Shown here: positions 49,050 through 62,100 of the stretch, one piece after another
Numbering within the stretch: the first letter of the stretch is position 1
How the letters are laid out: each line of letters starts with the position of its first letter
Assembly: GCA_037349105.1 (NCBI GenBank)
Contig: JAYJMM010000116.1
Coordinates: 1,240,001-1,304,000 of the forward strand
DNA from: Limnomonas spitsbergensis
Taxonomy: Eukaryota; Chlorophyta; Chlorophyceae; Chlamydomonadales
Direction: 5' to 3'
Length of the DNA stretch: 64,000 nucleotides
Made by a program: the position numbers and the translations under genes
Notes under the pieces: model-generated
Seen by the model: only the letters and a program-made list of their open reading frames with translations
Told to the model about the DNA's origin: nothing
Database searches by the model: none

Positions 49050-51639
49050 TCAGGGTCCCAAGAGATCAAAACATGGCACTGCGTCGTCCGCCTCCCCCTC
49101 CTCCTCCCCCTCCCTCACCTCCTCTTCTTTCTCCCCTTCCCCATCCTCAGCATCTCCGTCCTCCCCCTCCCCCATCTCCTGGTCCTCGTCATCCATACCC
49201 TCCTGCTCATCCCCCACATGACCTGGTGGCCCCCCCTGCTTCAGAAGCTGCTGCACCCCGTCACATTCTTCGAGGCCGTCAACATCGTATGCCTCGCATT
49301 CTTCATCGCCATCATCATCATATTCCTCGCATTCTCCAATGCCGTCCTCACAGTAGTCTTCAACAGCAATGTCTCCACCAAGGTCTTTGTTGCAGCTACT
49401 CACCAGCTTCCCCTGCTGCTGCTGTTGTTGCTGTTGCTGCTTCTGCCCCTGCTCCTGCTGATGCAGCTGCCCCCGCTGCTGCTGTTGTTGTTGTTGCTGC
49501 CCCTGCTGTTGCTGCTGTTGTTGCTGTTGTTGCTGCCCCTGCCTCTCTTGTTGCTGATGCTGTGCCGTCCATCCATCCTCCTCCATGCCCTCCCCGTTGC
49601 CACGTTGCTCGCGTCCAGCTGTGCCCAGCTGCCGCCCCTGTCGCAGCGCCACCTGCTGCTGCCCATCCTTCTGCTCCCAGGAGGCTTCCAGCGCCCCGAC
49701 CAAGGCGGCCCCATTGCAGAAGTAGGACATGGGCTGTCGGCGGGCAGCTGCGACGATGTCCGCGAGAGCGGGAGAGGTTTGTTGCAGGGCGGTGGCCGTC
49801 CCGATGACAATGAGGTGCCTGTGCAAGGAAGACTGGTCCTCAGTGTTTCTTTTCTCGTGACTCAGCTACAAGTCAGCTACACTCCGGCTGCTGGCCTGAG
49901 GCCTCACTTGTGGCCAGCCTTGCTACTTTGGCCACAAGCTGTAGGCCGGTCCAGGTTTGGTCCTCATTGGGCCTTTGGCAGACGCTGGGCGGCCTGACGA
50001 AATTGGACTTGTAGCGGAAAAAGAAGCACTGGTGGTCTTGTTCATTTCAGTGTGCATCAGGCTCCTTTAAGGCGGCCATTCAGGTAGCCAACTCTAGGCC
50101 GATGGGAACCAAACCTTGACCGGCTTACGGCCTACGGCCGGTGGCTGTGGCAGCAGGGCCTGTAGCACCAAATTAGGGGGACGTTAGGGGGGCTTTAGGG
50201 GCACTGCCGGGCAGCCAACACTGGCGCATGGGGACCAGACCACGACCCGCGCCTACGGGCGCCAGAGCGGTGGCAGTTCCCATGACAATGAGGTGCATGC
50301 TGTTCAGGGAAAAGAGGTCCTGTTCATTTAAGCGCAACAATGGTAGGGGCGCAGCCTCGGCCCATGCTGCATTGCTTTCTCAACCTTCTAGTTCCTTTGG
50401 CCCATGTCGCACTGTTTTCTTAACCCTCTAGTTTCCTGAACCCCTAATTTTCTTTTCTTCGAAGAGCGCACCATACCACTAAGAGGCTGCCGGGTAGCCA
50501 GCACTGGGCCAGTGGGGGCCAGACCATGACCGGCCTACGGGCAGCAGGGCTTTCTACAACATGTTCTGCCGGCTGTAGCTAAAGTGCAGCCGAAGCATCC
50601 TCAAGTGCACACTGCTGCACCGGTCCTGGGAGTGAAGGCTGCCAGGGAGGCAGTTAGCTGGACCCGCAAAGGTCCACACCATGCCGCAATTCAATAGAAC
50701 GTGAAGGGCAGAGTCTAGCAATACACAATTTGAAAACGTCTTTAGAGCATGCGTCCCTAGTTTCCTCAAGATGCAACACAGACTGTTATTCGAATTCGAA
50801 TTCGAAATCCTCAAGGCCGCTGTTTATAACAGAAAAGGGTGGCCTGCCCATTCGGAATGTTCTAATACGAATATGGACAAGGAGATTTCACAATTTCATT
50901 ACTTCATAGATGCCACAGTGGCAGGAGCTGCACGTCATTCCTTGACCGACAGCCAAACAGCCCGAACATCTTGAAAACCCAGAGCTGTGCACATCATTTC
51001 TTAACCAACAGACAAGCATCGCCAACCCCCAGAGCTGTGCGCTCATCCCTCCACCAACAGACAATCATCGCCAACCCCCAGAGCTGTGCGCTCATCCCTC
51101 CACCAACAGACAATCATTGCCAACCCCCAGAGCTGTGCGCTCATCCCTCCACCAACAGACAATCATCGCCAACCCCCAGAGCTGTGCGCCTCATCCCTCC
51201 ACCAACAGACAATCATCGCCAACCCCCAGAGCTGTGCGCTCATCCCTCCACCAACAGACAATCATCGCCAACCCCCAGAGCTGTGCGCCTCATCCCTCCA
51301 CCAACAGACAATCATCGCCAACCCCCAGAGCTGTGCGCCTCATCCCTTCACCAACAGACAAGCAGCTTCAAGTCCCAGAGCTGCATGCATCATCCCTTCA
51401 CCAAGAGCCCCACGTTCCATCGCATCAATCCCTTCACCCAAAACATCCAGCCCTAGATCAGAGCTCAGCCAACCGGCAGCGCACCGTCTGGCCCTTGTCA
51501 GCGCGACATTGAGGCGGTGGACGTCCGCCACAAAGTCTGAAGGGCGCGTGACGGTGGTGGCAAGAATGATGATTTCCTTTTCAGCGCCCTGCATGCGCAT
51601 GCAGGCAGGCAGATCTCAGCACTGTCTAGGCTGCTTCAC

Positions 51640-51682
<43 letters not shown>

Positions 51683-51877
51683 ACAGGCAGGCAGGCAGGC
51701 AGGCAGACAGGCAGGCAGGCAGGCAGGCAGATCTCAGCACTGTCCAGGCTCCTTCACCAGGCAGGCAGGCAGGCAGGCAAGCAGGCAGGCAGACAGGCAG
51801 GCAGGAAGGCAGGCAGGCAGGCAGCTCTCAGCACTGTCCAGGCTCCTTCACCATGCAGGCAGGCACGCAGGCAGACA

Positions 51878-51918
<41 letters not shown>

Positions 51919-51945
51919 ACAGGCAGGCAGGCAGGCAGGCAGGCA

Positions 51946-51982
<37 letters not shown>

Positions 51983-52175
51983 ATCTCAGCACTGTCCAGG
52001 CTCCTTCACCAGGCAGGCAGGCAGGCAGGCAAGCAGGCAGGCAGACAGGCAGGCAGGAAGGCAGGCAGGCAGGCAGACAGGCAGCTCTCAGCACTGTCCA
52101 GGCTCCTTCACCAGGCAGGCAGGCAGGCAGGCAGACAAACAGGCAGGCAGGCAGGCAGGCAAGCAGGCAGGCTGG

Positions 52176-52264
<89 letters not shown>

Positions 52265-52321
52265 TGGCAGGCAGATCTCAGCACTGTCCAGGCTCCTTCG
52301 ACAGGCAGGCAGGCAGGCAAG

Positions 52322-52416
<95 letters not shown>

Positions 52417-52443
52417 ATCTCAGCACTGTCCAGGCTCCTTCAC

Positions 52444-52487
<44 letters not shown>

Positions 52488-52685
52488 TAGGCAGACAGGC
52501 AGCTCTCAGCACTGTCCAGGCTCCTTCACCAGGCAGGCAAGCACGCAGGCAGGCAGGCAGGCAGGCAGGCAGATCTCAGCACTGTCCAGGCTCCTTCGAC
52601 AGGCAGGCAGGCAAGCAAGCAGGCAGGCTGGCAGGCAGGCAGCTCTCAGCACTGTCCAGGCTCCTTCACCAGGCAGGCTGGCACG

Positions 52686-52736
<51 letters not shown>

Positions 52737-52923
52737 ATCTCAGCACTGTCCAGACTCCTTCACCAGGCAGGCAGGCAGGCAGGCAGACAGGCAGGCAGGC
52801 AGGCAGGCAAGTAGACAGACAGGCAGGCAGGCAGACAGGCAGGCAGGAAGGCAGGCAGGCAGGCAGACAGGCAGCTCTCAGCACTGTCCAGGCTCCTTCA
52901 CCAGGCAGACAGGCACGCAGGCA

Positions 52924-52957
<34 letters not shown>

Positions 52958-53089
52958 CCTGCAGGCAGATCTCAGCACTGTCCAGGCTCCTTCGACAGGC
53001 AAGCAGGCAAGCAGGCAGGCAGGCAGGCAGGCAGGAAGGCAGGCAGGCAGGCAGGCAGACATATCTCAGCACTGTCCAGGCTCCTTCAC

Positions 53090-53148
<59 letters not shown>

Positions 53149-56100
53149 ACAGGCAGACAGGCAGACAGGCAGCTCTCAGCACTGTCCAGGCTCCTTCACC
53201 AGGCAGGCAGGCACGCAGGCAGGCAGGTAGGCAGGCAGGCAGGCAGGCGGGCAGGCAAGCAGGCAGATCTCAGCACTGTCCAGGCTCCTTCGACAGGCAG
53301 GCAGGCAAGCAGGCAGGCAGGCTGGCAGGCAGCTCTCAGCACTGTCCAGGCTCCTTCACCAGGCAGGCAGGCACGCACGCAGACATGTCCTAGCGCCCTG
53401 CATATGTAATTGTGTTCAAGACAGGCAGGCAGGTCTTAGCCTCGTCAAAGCTTCCCCGCCAGTCAGGCAAGTAGGCAGGCAGGCATATATCAGGTCCTTG
53501 CACGTGCATAAGGTGGGCAAGCAGGCAGGAAGTCATATCTCAGCACCTTCTTCGTACATCATGCAGGCAGGAAGGCAGACAGGCAGGTCTTTGCACCAGG
53601 CACTCCAGTTCTCCACTTTCCACGTGGCGTGCAACACCCAATGAACGCACATGTGAGCATACGTGAGTGCCACTTGGCCGTGCGCCCCTTCAGTCCTGGA
53701 CCCCTTTTGTGCATTTGATCCAGAAGTCCCGGCACCGGCCCCTCAAAGTTTCTTTTTTCAGCTACGAGACCACCTTCGACGGGCCACCACGCGGCCGCCA
53801 AAGGCCTGATTAGGCCCAAACTTGGACCGACCTATGACTGGAGGCGAGAGCAGCAAGGCTGACCACAAACAGGGCCTCAAGCCAGCGGCCTGAGTGAAGC
53901 TGACATGTAGCTGAGTCACGAAAACAAAACTGAGGCCCCTCCTGTCTCCATCATCGACATGGCGAGCAGCACCTGAAGAAAGCACACGTGGGCGTGAAGG
54001 GAGAGCCACGTGGACGTGCTCCCCCTTCAGTCCAGGACCCCTCCCATGAATTTGATCCATTGGTCCCAGCACCGGCCCCTCCAGTCCCCATCATCGACAT
54101 GGCAAGCAGCACCTGAAGAACGCACACTTGAGCGTGAGGGAGAGCCACGTGGGCTTGTACCCCTGAAGTCCAGGACCCCTCCCATGCGTTGGATCCGCCT
54201 GTCCATTTCATCCACACCTTACCTGGAAAGAGTCAATGGTGGCCACCTGAACAGGAAGCTGCTGTTGCTGCTGTTGCTGCTGCAGTTCCCTCTGTTGTCC
54301 AGTCCCACTCGCGCCCCTGACCTGTGGGTCCCCCAGAGCAACGATGCGGCTTATCGCACCAGGCCGACCCTCTACTCCTCCAGCGCTGCTCAGGCCTGGC
54401 TCTAGTGAGGAGGAGGATGAGGAGGCCGTGATGGCCTGCTTGATGGCATCCACCTGGGCCCTGCCCGTCAAAGGGGGGGGACGGTCCATTAAAGGAAGGG
54501 GGTGCGGTCTCCTAAAGAGGGATACGGTCCATTAAACGGGGAGGGGGGGCGGTCCATCAAATGAGGAGACGGTCCATTAAACATGGAGGGGGGGGCGGTC
54601 CATCAAATGAGGAGACGGTACATTTAATGGAGGGCAGGTCCGTCAAAGGAGGGAACGGTCCATACAATGAGGGGTGGATGAGGTAGCTTGAATCTACAGC
54701 AGGGTTACACTCTTTTCCTTAATCCACGCCCCAGGGTATATTTATTTATTACACTCTTTTGTAGTGGGCACTCAGTCTATCTGTGAGAACAGGAAGCTCC
54801 TGAAGTTGCAGCCGTATTGGCGACTCGGCGTATTCCCTTATCTTAAGAGACCAGGGATGATGTGACAGATGTAGATCAACGTGCCTAAGCTCTATACGCT
54901 AAACCCTGACCCCTAACATCCTAAACCCGAAACAGGAATAACATCATCGTTGTGGATCCAAGTCACGCCCCTTCTCTCAAATCTAGTCATGGCACGTCTC
55001 TCAGATCTAGTCATGGTACGTCTCTCAGATCTAGCGTCAGCCCATCTCTCAGGCCTAGTCATCCCCCGTCTCTCAGATCTAGTCGTGTCCCATCTCTCAC
55101 TTATAGAAGCAAATGACTCCAATGTCGGATGCCGCTAGGCCCCTCTGCTGCATGTGGTCGACCAGCCGCGCAACCAGCAGCGCCTGAGGCGGCCAAAGGA
55201 GGCAACATTCACACTTTCACGTTCAAGAAGGCAACATGCACACTTTCACGTCAAAGCGCAAACAGCAGGGCCTGCAGCGGCCAGAGAAACAGGTATTGAG
55301 CTTTCGCTTTATGCCGCATGCGGCATAATCTGTGAAAGCTGTGCCTTTGGCGCAGCCCCGAGCGACGCGTGTGCCCGAAAAACTGTGAGTTGTGCATGGC
55401 TGTGGAATGTGGCAACAAAAAATGGTCTCTGAGTGGCCCTGCAGTGTTGACCAGATGCATTGGCGAGTTATTGTACATGCGATGGCTCTGCTGCCGTTTG
55501 AAGAGGCCGGCTTTCGCTGCTGCGGTGCTGTGTAGGCTGTGCATGTCGCGAACTGCTTGTGCGCGTATGCCTGGCTGCTGTTGATCAATGAATGCCAGCT
55601 GTTGTGACCATGTCTGCATACCACCTGCTTTCACAGTCCAGTCAAGCCTTTTAGGTAGGGCCTAGATGCCTTTCAAAATTCATGCCGCGCCGCTCACAGG
55701 GGCTGACACAGGTGAGATTCTCCCAGTCTGGCAGCAACAAGGCAAGCGGGACTGGACCTAGGAGTCAGGCTGGCAGCAGCAGCTGGGTTGGTTGCAGTAG
55801 CGGCCAGTCTGGCAGCAACAAGGCAAGCGGGACTGGACCTAGGAGTCAGGCTGGCAGCAGCAGCCGGGCTGGTTGCAGTAGCGGCCAGTCTGGCAGCAAC
55901 AAGGCAAGCGGGACTGGACCTAGGAGTCAGGCTGGCAGCAGCAGCTGGGTTGGTTGCAGTAGCGGCCAGTCTGGCAGCAACAAGGCAAGCGGGACTGGAC
56001 CTAGGAGTCAGGCTGGCAGCAGCAGCTGGGCTGGTTGCAGTAGCGGCCAGGCTGGCAGGAACAAGGCAAGCGGGACTGGACCTAGGAGTCAGGCTGGCAG

Positions 56101-59100
56101 CAGCAGTCGGGCTGGTTGCAGTAGCGGCCAGGCTGGCAGCAACAAGGCAAGCGGGACTGGACCTAGGAGTCAGGCTGGCAGCAGCAGCCGGGGTGGTTGC
56201 AGTAGCGGCCAGTCTGGCAGCAACAAGGCAAGCGGGACTGGACCTAGGAGTCAGGCTGGCAGCAGCAGCCGGGCTGGTTGCAGTAGCGGCCAGGCTGGCA
56301 GCAACAAGGCAAGCTTGATTCATGAATGGTAATCCCCCCCCCGCCCCGGCCCCTCCCGACCCGCCACACCTTCTAGGTGATGTACCTGCTGCAGCTGTGC
56401 ACCTCTTGAGCTCATTGCCCTGTCGTTGGTATGGTGAAGCCAGGCAGATCTAGCAGACCTGGATTTATAGAAGGCAGCTCATCTCCGCCACACCTCCTGA
56501 AAAGTTGTAGCTGCTGCAGCTGTGCGTCGCTTTAGAGCATGGCCCCTCTACGTTTGTTTGGCAAATCCAAGCAGAGCTTGACTTAGAAAGAATGTCCCCT
56601 CCTCTGGCCCCTCCTGCCCCGCCGCTCCTCTTAGGGGCTTTAACTGCTGCAGCTGTGCGCCACTTACACACATGGCCCCCTTAGTTCACTCTTGCAAAGC
56701 CAAGCAAATCTAGAAGGTGATCTAGAAAAATACCCCCCCCCCATCCCCCCCCCACACACGGATGCACCTCCTGGGAGTTGTAGCTGCTGCGGCTGTTCGT
56801 CGCTTGCACGCACTGCCCCCCTCTGTTGCAGAAGAGCAGTGCCGGTGTCAAGGGCCCCAGCAGGGAGGTCCGCTGCTGCGGGCTGCAACCGTCAATAAGG
56901 CGGCCCTTGTAGAACCGTTGGTTAGGGACCCATGCGAGGTCGGGATGGCACCTGGCACGCAACGGGATAGGAGGGCTTGGGTTAATGGTTGAGGGGGTAG
57001 GAGCCGGGGGTCAGGGGTAAGAGGCTCTGTCCTCTGAAACCGAACCCGTCTCACCCGTCCGGTTCAGTGTTAAGGATGTAAGCCAAGGTAAAGGAAGGGG
57101 GGGTGAGGGTTAAGGGGTACAGAATTAAGGGGTACGAGCCCCTCTCCTCCGATACCCAACCCGTCTCAACCGTCCGTTTCAGGTTTTAAGGTGGACGCCC
57201 CGGGAGAACAGGCGTGGGGCGCAGGGCAGGGTGAGGATAGAGACCTGGTCCCGTTAGGCCACACCCCCACAGCCTCAGCTGCAATGGAGCTCAAAAGCTG
57301 AGTGTCGCCCACAGCATATACCAGGGAGCCTTCTGTTGTACACCACCGCGGCATATGGGGGGGCCCCCCACGTTGTGGAGGGGGGGCCAACGTAGTGGGG
57401 GGGGGCCCACGCTTGAATCTTTTCACCCCAAGCCATGACGTAGGCCCTCGTACCAACATGCAACCTCCATCAAGAGCAAGCACGCATGACATGGTCCGTT
57501 GTGTTGCCAGAGACAGAACCTTGAGCCCCTCACAGTATGAAGACACTAGCATGCTGTAACCTACCATCTGTACTGCTATGGCCTGAAGCACCTGTACTGC
57601 TAGGACCTCACACCTGTACTGCTATGGCCTGGAACACCTGTACTGCTACGCTCCCACATCTGTACTGTTATGGCCTGATGCACCTGTACGGATTCGCTCT
57701 CACACATCTGTACTACTACGGCCTGATACATCTGTACAGCAATGATCTTACATACGTACTGCTATGCATCCCCACATAAGTACTGCTACCCCCCATGCAC
57801 CTGTCCTGCTTAAGTCCCACACACATGTACTGATTCACTCTCACAAATGTACTGTTTCACTCTCACACACATGCTCTACTTCACTCTCACAAACATGTAC
57901 TGCTTCAAAATCCCACACACATGTACTGCTACACTCCCACGCACCTGTACTGGTGCTGAAGCAAGTGCACCTTGTAGCCCAGATCAGATAGGCGCACAAA
58001 CAAGGGCCTGGCCAGGCTGTGCAGAGCCAACAGCTGGTCTGGTGCTGCTGAGTCGGAAGTCTGTCCGGCCCCCACAAGAGCGAGCAGCGCTTGGCCGGTT
58101 TCATTACGAGTCAGACGGCTCTCCAGCGCTTTGACGGCCTCCCCGGACAAGCGGGCAGGATGGGCGACCACGGGAGGCAGCTGGCAGGGGTCGCCTGCCG
58201 CGACGAGGTAGCTGTGTGGAGGGGGGTGAGGAGCAGGATGGGCCAAGCAGGCTTTGCATGTCAATGACATGACACCTCTGGGCCCTGCTCGAAAAAGGCT
58301 CGGCCGCGTGGGCGCCCAACTGTCCCGTTGGTAGAAAATGAATTGAAGGAGGGAAAGAAGGAGAAGTGTTTTGCCTCAGACCAAGGGCGTTATGCCCTGG
58401 TCCCTGACGCAAGCATGTCGCCACGCTGGTTGGTGCGGAGACAGGTCCTATTTGCGTCCTTAGGCACCCCCTGAAAACCGAAACATTCGGGCATCTCTGC
58501 CTATGAAGCAGTGGCGAGTGGCCGCTTGGCAAGGCATGACGTGACAGGTGAATTGGAAGGGTGCTGCAAACCAGTGGACAAAGGGAACGAGGATGGCTCT
58601 CTAAAGACAGGCATGAGGATACTGCCGCTGGACCGGGTCCGACCTCAAGAGCTTGTCCAATTTTATGAGTCCATATCTGATGACACTTTCAAGACAGCTG
58701 TGCCCTGGCAGCGTTGATTTTGGCGGGCATGCACGGCCTCGCGATCATAACTTGCTCTGTGCAGTTAGATGGGAGCTGACTTTCCCAACCTGCTCCCCAA
58801 CCTGCTCCCCCAACTTGTTCCCCCAACTTGTGCCTGCCAGTGCAGAAAGTAAAGCCTTTCCGTTGGATGTGCAATACGGCATTTATATGCAGTCCAACAT
58901 TGATGTAAGACCTACAGTCCAACATTTATGTACAGTACAACATTCATATAAGATGTACAGTACGGCATTTCTGTGAGTACAATATTTGAGTAAGTAAGTA
59001 ATAAGTAATACTGGCATTGCTGTACAGCACAGCATGTCTGTAATATGAACAGTGCAGCATTCCTACAAGATCTACGGATCCGCCAGTCTGCGCATCCCAC

Positions 59101-62100
59101 CTTGCCCCTGCTCTCATGACAGGCACCAGGCTCAGGGGCTCCACCAGCTGGCTAGCCTCTGCGTTGGGTTAAGAATTTAAGGTTAAGGGTTGAGGCCATG
59201 CTCAGGAACACAACCAGCTGACTGGCCTCTGTACAGGGTTAAGGTTCAGGGTTCAGGGTTAAGGCCATGCTCAGAGGCTCCACCAGCTGGCTAGCATTTG
59301 CCTGGGGTTAAGGGTTGAGGGCTTATGCCATGCCTCCACGCCTCCACCAGCTGACTGGCCTCTGCATCGGTAGCGCAGGCAACACACCAATTCTGCGCAT
59401 GAGAGGGTGCATTACTAGCGTTTTCTTTCGTGCGCACCAGACCACCTTTGGCCGGCGGCAGGGCAGCCGCCACTGGGCCGATGGGGATCAGATCTGGAGC
59501 GGGACCTGCGGCTGGTTGAACAAGCCGCAGGGCTAGATGCATCAGGCCACAACGGCGGAACTTAATCTGAAGCACCCTAAATTAGACATTGCCAGGTCAC
59601 CCTAAACCCTAAATTAGAGATCGCCAGTGCACCCTAAACCCTAAACCCTAAACCCTAAATTAGAGATCGCCAGGGCACCCTAAACCCTGAACCCTTAATT
59701 AGAAATCGCCGGGGCACCGTCGGCATTCAGGAGTTAGGGTGGCTGGCGCTAGATGCACCAGTGGCCCTTCAGAACCTTGAAAATATATATGGCATGGGCA
59801 CCTTTGCACTCAAGGGGCAGGGTGGTTGGCGCTAGGGCGCAAGTGGCTCCATATAACCCTGCAGAAAAACAGTGGAGCAACATGATCCACCCCAAAGGTC
59901 AGGAATGGGTGGCTCTTCAGGAGGCATATGGGGAGGCGGGGCTGGCCACTTTCAGTGCGATTTCTCCGCGCTGCCCCTGCATCACAAGCTTGCGATTTAT
60001 CCGCATTGCCCCTGCATCACAAGCTTGCGATTTCTCCGCGTTACCCCTGCATCGCAAGCTTGCCATTTCTCCGCGTTGCCCCAGCATCGCAAGCTTGCGG
60101 ACTGATGTGCGTCGTAGTGTTGACACGGCATGGAGGTGATACAATTACAAATATGCATGGGTCAAGTATGGTACCTACATTCACAGCACCCCAAATTTAC
60201 CCCACACACATCCCCATCATATCCACACCACATTCACACCACCACCCAAACCATATCCACACACCCCACCCGTCAGCTCCCTGCTGCTGCTGGGACCACA
60301 GTCATCATCAAGTGCCCGGCACGACGCTGCCCACAGGGCCCAAGGTGGGTGTCCAGCACCACAGTCCCCTCCCTTGCCCTCTCCTCCATCTCGCCCTCAC
60401 CTCAGCATCCGCACTGACCCATGTCTCCCCCTCTCCATATACCCTACAATACTCACCTTCTGCTCCTATGTCCCTGCACCATCGCCTTCCTCCTCTGCAG
60501 CCGCACTGACCCATCTCTTCCCCTCTCCCTTTATCCTACTCCCTCAACCCCTCCTCAGCACTCGCACCAGCCATCTGTTCTTCCGGTTCGCTCACCCTGG
60601 CTAATTCCTAAAGGGCTAACATTTAAACGTGTATATGCAATAACAACAGCAACTAGCCCCTTCCCTTCACCATCGAGCACCAGCAGTGTGAAGCAGAATG
60701 CAGTAACAGCAACCCATCCCTTCCCCCAGGCCCCCACCATCGAGCACCAGCAGCGTGAAGCAGAATGCAGTAACAGCAACCAATCCCGTCTCCCAGGCCC
60801 CCACCATCGAGTACCAGCAGCGTGAAGCGGCAGCCCTCTAGCGGTCCGGGCTGGAGCAGTGCACAGCAGGTGGCGCCCACCACAGGCACCGTGCGCGCTA
60901 GTTTCCGCCTCTGCCTCTCTGCACCCTTCAGGGCGGCCTCTATCTCCGCCCTGCACCCAACACAGGGTTAAGGGTTTAGAGTTTAGTCTCAGCCTCTCCG
61001 CGCCCTTCAGGGCCACCACTATCTCTGACCTGCACCCCACACAGGCTTTCAACGGCCGAAGGCCAGTCACGCTTTGGTCTCAGTCAGCCCAGCATCGGGC
61101 GTCCGGCCGCCCCTTTAAGGTCGCCCGGCGCACACTTACGAGTTTATGTGAGCAGCAACACCCATGCTCACCCGTGACCCCTCATGCCACCTGATCATTA
61201 GCATGCCTCCCAGATGTGAAAACACACACAGATCATGCGGCGAGCTGTGAATAAACACAATGATTCGAGTCCCTTCTGAGCATTGTTTATTTTCTCTTTC
61301 CAGCTATGGTACCACCGTCTGGCTGCAAGAAGCCTGATTCAGACAAAACCGGGACCGGCCGACAGCTAGTGGTCCAAGCAGCTCGGCTGGCCCTGCGGGA
61401 GGCCTCCGGCCGGAGGCTGCTAGGTAGCCGAATTGTAGCTGAACAGTAGCTGAGCCACAACAAAATAAGAAACACCACAGCACCGTTCCCCTGCCTCCTC
61501 CCCAACACCCCACCCGAGCGTGGCCTTCTCCTCCTCTGACTGCGCCTCCCGCAGCATCTCCCTCAGCACCGCGAGGCTGTCCTGCTTGCCGCCGCTCCCT
61601 TCCTCCCCGCTGTGCAGCGAGTGGCAGAGGATGGGCTTGGCGATGCGTTTCAGAGAGCCGATTCGGAGGAAGTTGATGAACCCTCGATCCTGGGCACAGG
61701 CCATTGGGTGCGGCCAGATGGAGTCATGGCACCACGGATGATTCAAGGTGCTTCAGCCACACATCAGCTACATCACATTCACCCCCCCCCCTTGGAAGTG
61801 ATGTTGCATATCAAATTATGACAGCTCCTAAATGCATTTCAAATTATTGCAGCCGTTAAATGCATTTCAAATTACCATAGCTCTCACAGCACTATCTTGT
61901 ACCATAGCTCAGCATCAAAGCCAGTCCACAACCTCAACACCATAGATCCATATGCCACAGAGCCACGGACCTCGTACCTGCAGTCCTGTGAGCACTCGAT
62001 CCACAGCGACGTTTGTGTGCGCTGCCAGCAGAATCCTGAATGCTTCTGCCTCATTCTGCCCCAGCACCATCGGCACCTGCAGCACATGCTGAATTGTTGA

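Noticed and set aside
49073..49997. Plus-strand Pro/Ala or Leu-rich frames opposite the last ZGRF1-like exon
   Set aside because: Antisense shadows of the poly-Gln and acidic coding sequence.
50975..51400. CRISPR-like look (regular 49-bp repeats)
   Set aside because: No distinct spacers: units are near identical throughout, and the setting is a eukaryotic intron.
51086..53409. Plus-strand frames of 518-714 codons rich in Arg/Gln/Ala/Gly
   Set aside because: (AGGC)n repeat without stops, antisense to an intron of the ZGRF1-like gene.
59584..59725. True telomere or chromosome end
   Set aside because: CCCTAAA blocks are short, interrupted and lie inside a gene's intron.
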